From contig JAZBRS010000013.1 of assembly GCA_037176725.1 (NCBI GenBank), forward strand, positions 7,691,001 through 7,755,000: 64,000 nt of DNA. The letters are read 5' to 3'. Shown in pieces: positions 58,538-64,000 of this stretch. Origin of the DNA: Posidonia oceanica. Taxonomy: Eukaryota > Streptophyta > Magnoliopsida > Alismatales > Posidoniaceae. The stretch's first letter is position 1. Each line of letters begins with the position of its first letter. The notes under the pieces are model-generated. The model searched no databases and had not been told where the DNA came from. It saw only the letters and a program-made list of their open reading frames with translations. A program made the position numbers and the translations under genes.

Positions 58538-58545
58538 ACAGTAGT

Positions 58546-58663
58546 GTGCTCTTCTCCTTTTCTTCTTCTCTTGCACTATTTCTCTCTTCTACGAATTTAG
58601 GTTTGTTGTTGGTTTACTCTACACGTTTTCAATCCATATCTTCGATTTATTCAACGCTTAACA
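58546..58663 (+). repeat. 3' LTR of the copia element, second part
   Basis: Resumes with GTGCTCTTCTCC and matches the last 118 bp of the 5' LTR to CGCTTAACA, followed by the target duplication GCACC. Confidence 0.93.
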
Positions 58664-58668
58664 GCACC

Positions 58669-58844
58669 AAACAAGGCAAACTCAGTTTTCAAAAATAAAT
58701 TCCTCTAAGATGTGAAATTCCACCAAAAAATAATACAAACACAAGGAATGAAACTTGTATTACTACAAATATTCTATCAATTTCTTCTAAAATAGTGCCA
58801 CATGAAATCATTAGATTCTCTTCCTAGCAACTATAGTATAGGAT
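58669..58844. other. Host flank right of the copia element
   Basis: AT-rich, no feature seen. Confidence 0.5.
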
Positions 58845-58860
58845 AACATACTATAGTATC

Positions 58861-59028
58861 GTGAGGTCACCCGTAGTACAGTTGGCATTACGAAGACTTT
58901 CCCACTCCTGAAGTCTCCTGTATAGGCTATCATCTAAACTTTTCTTATTGAGACAGGTTGCAGAGTCTTGCTCTAACCCAAGATTTACTGATAGGCTAAG
59001 TCTATCAGGTTCATCGTCGGAAAAAAAA
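58861..59028 (+). mobile_element. SINE-like retroposon
   Basis: A body of about 165 bp ends in A10 and is flanked by perfect 16-bp target duplications AACATACTATAGTATC (58845-58860 and 59029-59044, overlapping the A-run edge). Near its start TAGTACAGTTGG fits the RNA polymerase III box A pattern TRGYNNARNNGG; a weak box B candidate GAAGTCTCC lies about 35 bp further on. Long variable duplications plus a poly-A tail are the hallmark of LINE-mobilised SINEs. Confidence 0.75.
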
Positions 59029-59044
59029 AACATACTATAGTATC

Positions 59045-59798
59045 TTATTGTCTTCCTTAATATTTGCTTGGGATTTATATGGTCAAGGTTCTGAACTTTT
59101 CAAAAACTACTTTGATTTCAAAGAAAATGTGATTCTCGGAAAATCGAATAATTGGTGACTTCAGTTGAATCTCCTGCATTTGAGTCAAGACATACGAGAT
59201 ACATGAGTTACGGATTTCGAGTATTGTTGACTATTCCTATAATCCAAAAATGCAACAGTGATGTTTGGGAAGAAATCATAGATTCTGAAGTTTGAAAAAA
59301 GAAAATACCAGAAAATTGTGAGAATCAAAATCTTGACCATTTCAAATCCCATCAATAAGATCTAATCATTCAGGACAAGCGTGGTCATAAACGCTCACAC
59401 TCCATGCTGCCACATGCATAAAAGGAAACTATACAAAATTGGTTACTAGGTAATTTTATCCATGAAACGCAAACCGAGTGACCCCTAAATTTTAAAGACG
59501 TTATGCATTTCTCCATTAAACAATCATTCGACATAGAAAATGAGAATTGAACCATAATACTCAATATCACTACTAATTTTTCATAACAAAACTTTTTATC
59601 CCTACCTAATTTCTTTTCATCAAAGTTAATTTTTATAAGTACAGGCCTTCTAAGATCCCTGTTATTTGTATTACATATAAATATCTTTAGCATGTTCCCT
59701 CATAATCTTTGTGCCTATAATACTTTTGTTTTGTTTTGCCCTTATACATGTACACTTAGTGGTAGGTTAAGAAAAACAGAATTTTTATTGTTTTGCCT
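59045..59798. other. AT-rich intergenic sequence
   Basis: No supported coding frame or repeat. Confidence 0.5.
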
Positions 59799-60502
59799 AA
59801 GGATGTACATGGATTCGGATTAACCCAAAAACCAAACTAACCAAACCCGTATAGGTTGGATTGGGTCGAATTTTTGTACATCATGGATTAGATATGGATT
59901 ACAAAAACTTAAACGTAAAGAAACATGGGTTGAGTATAGGTTTCATGGTCGATAACCTAACCCAACCTGAAAATTGAAAATACCTTATAATTCACTCGAA
60001 CCCTTTGTGTCTTCGCTCGCACGATTGGGATGTTTGCAGGCAGACTGCATTTGATAAATGCTCATGGTGTATATATAATACCTTGTAATTGCATATAAAA
60101 CTAAGACAAAACGATGTCATTCATAGTCATTTTATTGGTATCTTTGTTTTCTTCTTTTTATTAAAAATATTTGAATTAACTTATTACATTTGTATATTAA
60201 GTTACTGGAGTTCATCTAATTAACATTTTTATTTTTATTTAATCGTTTAATTTGTTATTTTTTACAATGTACATGATGTTATTATCATTTTATTTGGTAT
60301 AAGATGTTAGAATAACAATATAACAAATAGGTACACATGAAATTTGAGAACACGACCCAAAGTTTCTTGGATTGAATTGGATTAAATTTAAACCTATGTT
60401 GAGTCGACAAGTCTAGGTTCAAAATTACCCAACTCGAACAGATCGGGTCGTGTTATGGTTTCATTTTTAATTTGATCCAACCTGACCCATGTGCACTCCT
60501 AA
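59799..60502. mobile_element. Probable hAT-type MITE
   Basis: The left end AAGGATGTACATGGATTCGG and the reverse complement of the right end AGGAGTGCACATGGGTCAGG are similar inverted repeats. The interior has GGGTT/AACCC-type words on both sides and an AT-rich centre. The possible 8-bp duplications (TTTTGCCT, TTTGCCCT) differ at two positions. This terminal style is common for Ac-like MITEs. Confidence 0.5.
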
Positions 60503-61146
60503 TTTGCCCTCATAAAAGTTTAGGATAATCTACAGGTCCAGTGCAGCAAAGTGATTTTTAACGAATTCTGCTAAACAAGGGGCATTGGACATGAAATTTA
60601 TGGTAATGAAATGCAGGTTGACCTTGGCATCCTTTTTACAAGATGAAAGTAGTCTCAAGAATATACCCAGGCAGATGACATAGCATATGATTCTTAACTT
60701 TGCTAAGTAGATCACATATTCTGCCATCATATAAGTAGAGAAACAGACCTCCCAACAGAAAAGGCTGCAAGAGACTGGCCAGTGATCTACAGAGGAGCTA
60801 ACTGTTCATGGCCTTAAAAGAAAATTAACATCATCAAACCAATAGGCTTGTTCCACAATTGATTAAATATTCCGGACACAATAAATCTGATATGTATCAT
60901 TGCCATCAAATGGTAGTGAATGTGATCAGATGCTGTAGCTCCAATGCACTGGTGAAAATAGTTTATTGAAAAAATTCAGGTGAAACTATTATGATGCATT
61001 CGATTAGGTTAAAAAGCTAAATGCCTAAATCTATGGTGGCAATTGTGCCAGAAGCCATTTGTTATACCCATTTGCAAGGCCAAAAAAAAAGTGTTGCAAA
61101 AGACTGGAAGTAGATAAAGATTGCCGATCTCCAATGTCAGTTCTCC
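60503..61146. other. Intergenic and probable 3' UTR of the biotin ligase gene
   Basis: AT-rich; no gene. The 3' UTR of the minus-strand gene should occupy part of it, but no polyadenylation site was assigned. Confidence 0.5.
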
Positions 61147-64000
61147 TCAACTCAATTTTCTCCTTACTAGTCCCTTGAAGAAGTCAAAGCTGCATATATT
61201 AAAATTTCCATCATGAGCATCCACCACAGATTTTCCAAGTACACTTCATTCACTTGTATAATCCTCCTTTGCTAATGAAAAGAGAAATTGGAATTTGAAT
61301 GGGATTACCTGTTTCCATCTGGATGTAGCTCATAGTTGTTGTCGTCATCATCAGTTGCTAATAAATATCCAGAGGATGTTAAACCCTGCAGTAAAGTTAG
61401 CTTATTACCGTATGACACTTTTTGATCAAGAAGGGGGGATTGTTTTACCTGAATAGTAACAAAAAATTCCTCTATGGGTTGGCCCACCTGTTTTTCCTCT
61501 ATGGTAACTTTTTGTCCACTACAATATATAGAATTAGTGAATTTCATTATAAACACCAAAATGAGTATTAAAATGTTCACAGGAGTAAAAAAAACAAATT
61601 TCATTAATTTCAACTGTTTATATTTTTGCTCGGTCTTAAGTTTAATGTCCTGAAAATTCTTCAATAACATAAATTAGAATGACGTGGGACAGAATAAGCT
61701 TAGAAGATCATTTATAATCTATTTATACTCTTTGCCATAATGCATAGTGCTATTACCTCACATACTGTTGAGCATGCACCATAAATCGTTTTCCATATAA
61801 CAAACTGAGAGAAAAATTTTCTTTCACAATGTGGATTTAGGTGCAGTGACATCAATTAGCATGAGTTCATGATTTTTACCTATGTAACCATGTCTTATAG
61901 TAGAGATCCTCAAGAACCGTAAAACCTGGATGCAAGAGCAACTAAATCAATAAGTTTTTGTCAAATAATATAGGTGTTGTTGTCAATATTCAATAAAAAG
62001 AAAATCATGGTGCATTCCATCAAAACATCAAGAACTAACATAAAATGCCAAGATCATTGTCATTTGCACCATCAACCCCAGAACACAACATCATCATAAA
62101 AATCCATTTAACCCCTCGCGCTCGTTCTCCTAAACCCAATAATTAAATATTGTTGGCTACAAACACATCATATAATTACCTACAAATCAACAAAAGTGTG
62201 ATGCTACTAGTTTCAGTAAATTAAGTACTTAACATGTGTAGACATCCAGAAAAAGATAGGGTTCAAGCAAAAAGCTAAATACTAAAACTATATTTTAAAC
62301 AATACAATGAATGAAATTATTAATTATATAGCAGATGCAATCATGCAATGCTGGATTAAAATATTAATGAGAACAAAATTCATGAATGAGGGGCAAGTGA
62401 GATGTGTACCTTGTTTCACAAAAGTTTCAAACAGAACTTCAAACTTGTTAAAGAATGCTGCAAGAATCTCTTCCCTCTTCAAGTTATGTGATGTAGAAGA
62501 CAATTCTTGTAGTACTGTATTCAAACACGTGGTTGGTTTTTCGTTATCCAAGTTTAAGCCAACGCCTGAAAAGCATCAAGAACTTACATGTATTCTTTTT
62601 AGATATTTATTAATATTCAAAGCAAAGATAAACAAGACTAGAATACCAAAGACTTTTCCAGAGCTAGCTCAGATATGGCAACAATTTACAAGTAAAAATG
62701 ATCTCAGTATGAGCTAAACCGAACTACAATGCTAGATCGCTAACTCTAATAACCATAAAGCACATACAATTGTAAATAGCTATGGACCATATGTCTATTA
62801 AAATCTGAAAGTATTCCTACATCTGAGTGCATTACACGTGAATATATAGGTGCTATAGGAAAAAAGAAAATGCAAGTGACGGGCTACCTTACATGTCTAG
62901 GCACATCACTAAGTGATCCAAGGCATAAGGCAGCATGTAGGCTTACTTGGTAGATTAAGCAACATGCTATATAATGGAACAAATCCTTTCACTATACTTG
63001 AGAAAAATGACTTCCAAGAAAACATGAGGTTGGTGTTTCCAACTTGGAAGGGTGCATCTCTATGGGTGATTTAAGCACTGTATTGGCACAATCGAGTAAC
63101 CTAATGCAAGGTGTCACATAACAGAACAGGTATTCATCAATCAATCTCATTAGCAGTTATCAGAAATATAATAAAATAAGGTAATAGACCCATTTACCAG
63201 CACTAACATTGAATTTTCCTGATCTATATGTTGAATTACATGATATTCCTCCAACCTTGAGTCCATTCAAATAAATATCATTTGGCCACTTTATCTTAAC
63301 ATCCAAATGAGGCAAACCCTGAAATTCAAACAATTGCAAATAAGTGATTTAAAACTAACTGCAAATGGCAAACAGTCATTCTGTGGGAAAGGAGATCGAG
63401 AACACTCAGCAACCTTAATTCCTTGGGAGAGAAAGAAGAAGGCAGATTCCATATTATATGAGATTAAAAAACATGACAGACTATTTAACATACATTCAAC
63501 ATGTCCTGGTTCAACTAAAAAGGGGATTTCGGAATCAGAAAAGAAAGTGCCAACTTATGATGCTATGCAATATTTGATTAAATACCTTTTCTTAAGCTTC
63601 AGGAAGATCCAGTGCAGACTTACTAAATGATATATTTATTTTAAGGTTACACAAAAACTAACATAAAATTCCACCCCATCCCCTCACAAAATCTAGCATC
63701 ACCTGATTTTATGCTTTGTTCCCTAATAAGCTCAAGCCTCAAGGACAATTATGCAGATTCACTTTTACTGATGAGAAATTCTAAAATAATATCATTAGTC
63801 TTTGCATCACATGATCTCTATTTGGTTTCTGATGTCATAGGAAGGACAAGATAAAGATTAGATAAAGTATATTGATGCACGATCCAAAACCAAACTCACT
63901 GGATGACTGGAATTTATGAGATGTGAAGTAGATCTTAAATAATAACTGAAACTAACCATATCTTCAGCTAACTAATGAGTTGTGAGGTTCTACTTTGTTT
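61147..64000 (-). CDS. HCS1: Biotin-protein ligase / holocarboxylase synthetase (3' part, partial)
   Basis: The enzyme joins biotin, via biotinyl-AMP, to a lysine of carboxylases such as acetyl-CoA and methylcrotonyl-CoA carboxylase, in cytosol and organelles of plants. Six exons read from the right: 63198-63318 (DVKIKWPND, LKVGGISCNSTYRSGKFNV), 62410-62565 (GLNLDNEKPTTCLN, LKREEILAAFFNKFE), 61880-61925 (LEDLYYKTWLHS), 61449-61518 (GQKVTIEEKQ), 61309-61385 (GLTSSGYLLATDDDDNNYEL, HPDGN) and 61147-61189 (SFDFFKGLVRRK, stop TGA). All introns are GT/AG and phases agree throughout. KWPND and K-V-GGI are the BirA-type ligase signatures for biotin and ATP binding; the last four exons form the C-terminal BPL_C domain. 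The N-terminal half, including the catalytic GRGR-type loop, lies beyond the window. No defect is seen in the part present. Confidence 0.92.

Larger units (their letters stand above)
5149..58663 (+). mobile_element. Ty1/copia LTR retrotransposon (Tnt1-like), host of all the nested insertions
   Basis: The outer boundaries are TGTTGAG at 5149 and CTTAACA ending at 58663, flanked by identical 5-bp duplications GCACC (5144-5148 and 58664-58668). The internal part (5748-10793) encodes decayed gag, protease, integrase, reverse transcriptase and RNase H in copia order. The 3' LTR begins at 10794, is interrupted after 11296 and resumes at 58546 with the exact missing portion. The element without insertions would be a little over 5 kb. 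Everything from 11297 to 58545 is later insertion plus a target duplication. Confidence 0.93.

Overview
This is a plant nuclear window, most likely dicot. Short pieces of ordinary gene sequence with GT/AG introns sit at both ends, and about 53 kb of nested transposable elements lies between them. I see no rRNA, tRNA or CRISPR array.

Left flank (1-5148): the 3' end of an unrecognised coiled-coil-type gene, then a decayed GDSL esterase/lipase gene in six exon pieces. Exon 2 of that gene is split by a 1.4-kb hAT-type DNA transposon (2354-3760). The transposon has a perfect 8-bp target duplication and carries a fragment resembling a TED6/7-type proline-rich membrane protein.

Centre (5149-58663): one Ty1/copia element of the Tnt1 type with 5-bp target duplications (GCACC) at both outer ends. 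Its gag-pol is broken by stops, frameshifts, a deletion in the reverse-transcriptase active site and a PIF/Harbinger-like element (9152-10200). Its 3' LTR is cut in two pieces about 47 kb apart by a pile of Ty3/gypsy elements with very long LTRs (2.4-4.9 kb). In order of insertion these include solo LTR B1; element A (minus strand, 13723-58537); inside A, a solo LTR, element C (plus strand, complete, 20880-38688) and the remnant of element B2; inside C, solo LTR D; and solo LTR E and truncated LTR F in the mixed region 42.6-51.2 kb. Elements A and C carry gag but no recognisable reverse transcriptase or integrase, so they look like gag-only, non-autonomous derivatives of a Tat/Ogre-like lineage.

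The most striking unexplained structure is in the 3' untranslated regions of these gypsy elements. Each has its own tandem array made of small hairpins. In C this is about 45 units of a C(UUCG)G tetraloop hairpin whose stems show compensatory changes. A separate 12-bp hairpin is conserved in all three elements.

Right flank (58664-64000): a SINE-like insertion with 16-bp target duplications, a probable hAT MITE, and six intact 3' exons of the biotin-protein ligase (holocarboxylase synthetase) gene on the minus strand, which runs off the window. The flanking genes are not functionally linked to the transposons. All coordinates, splice sites and repeat counts were read by eye.
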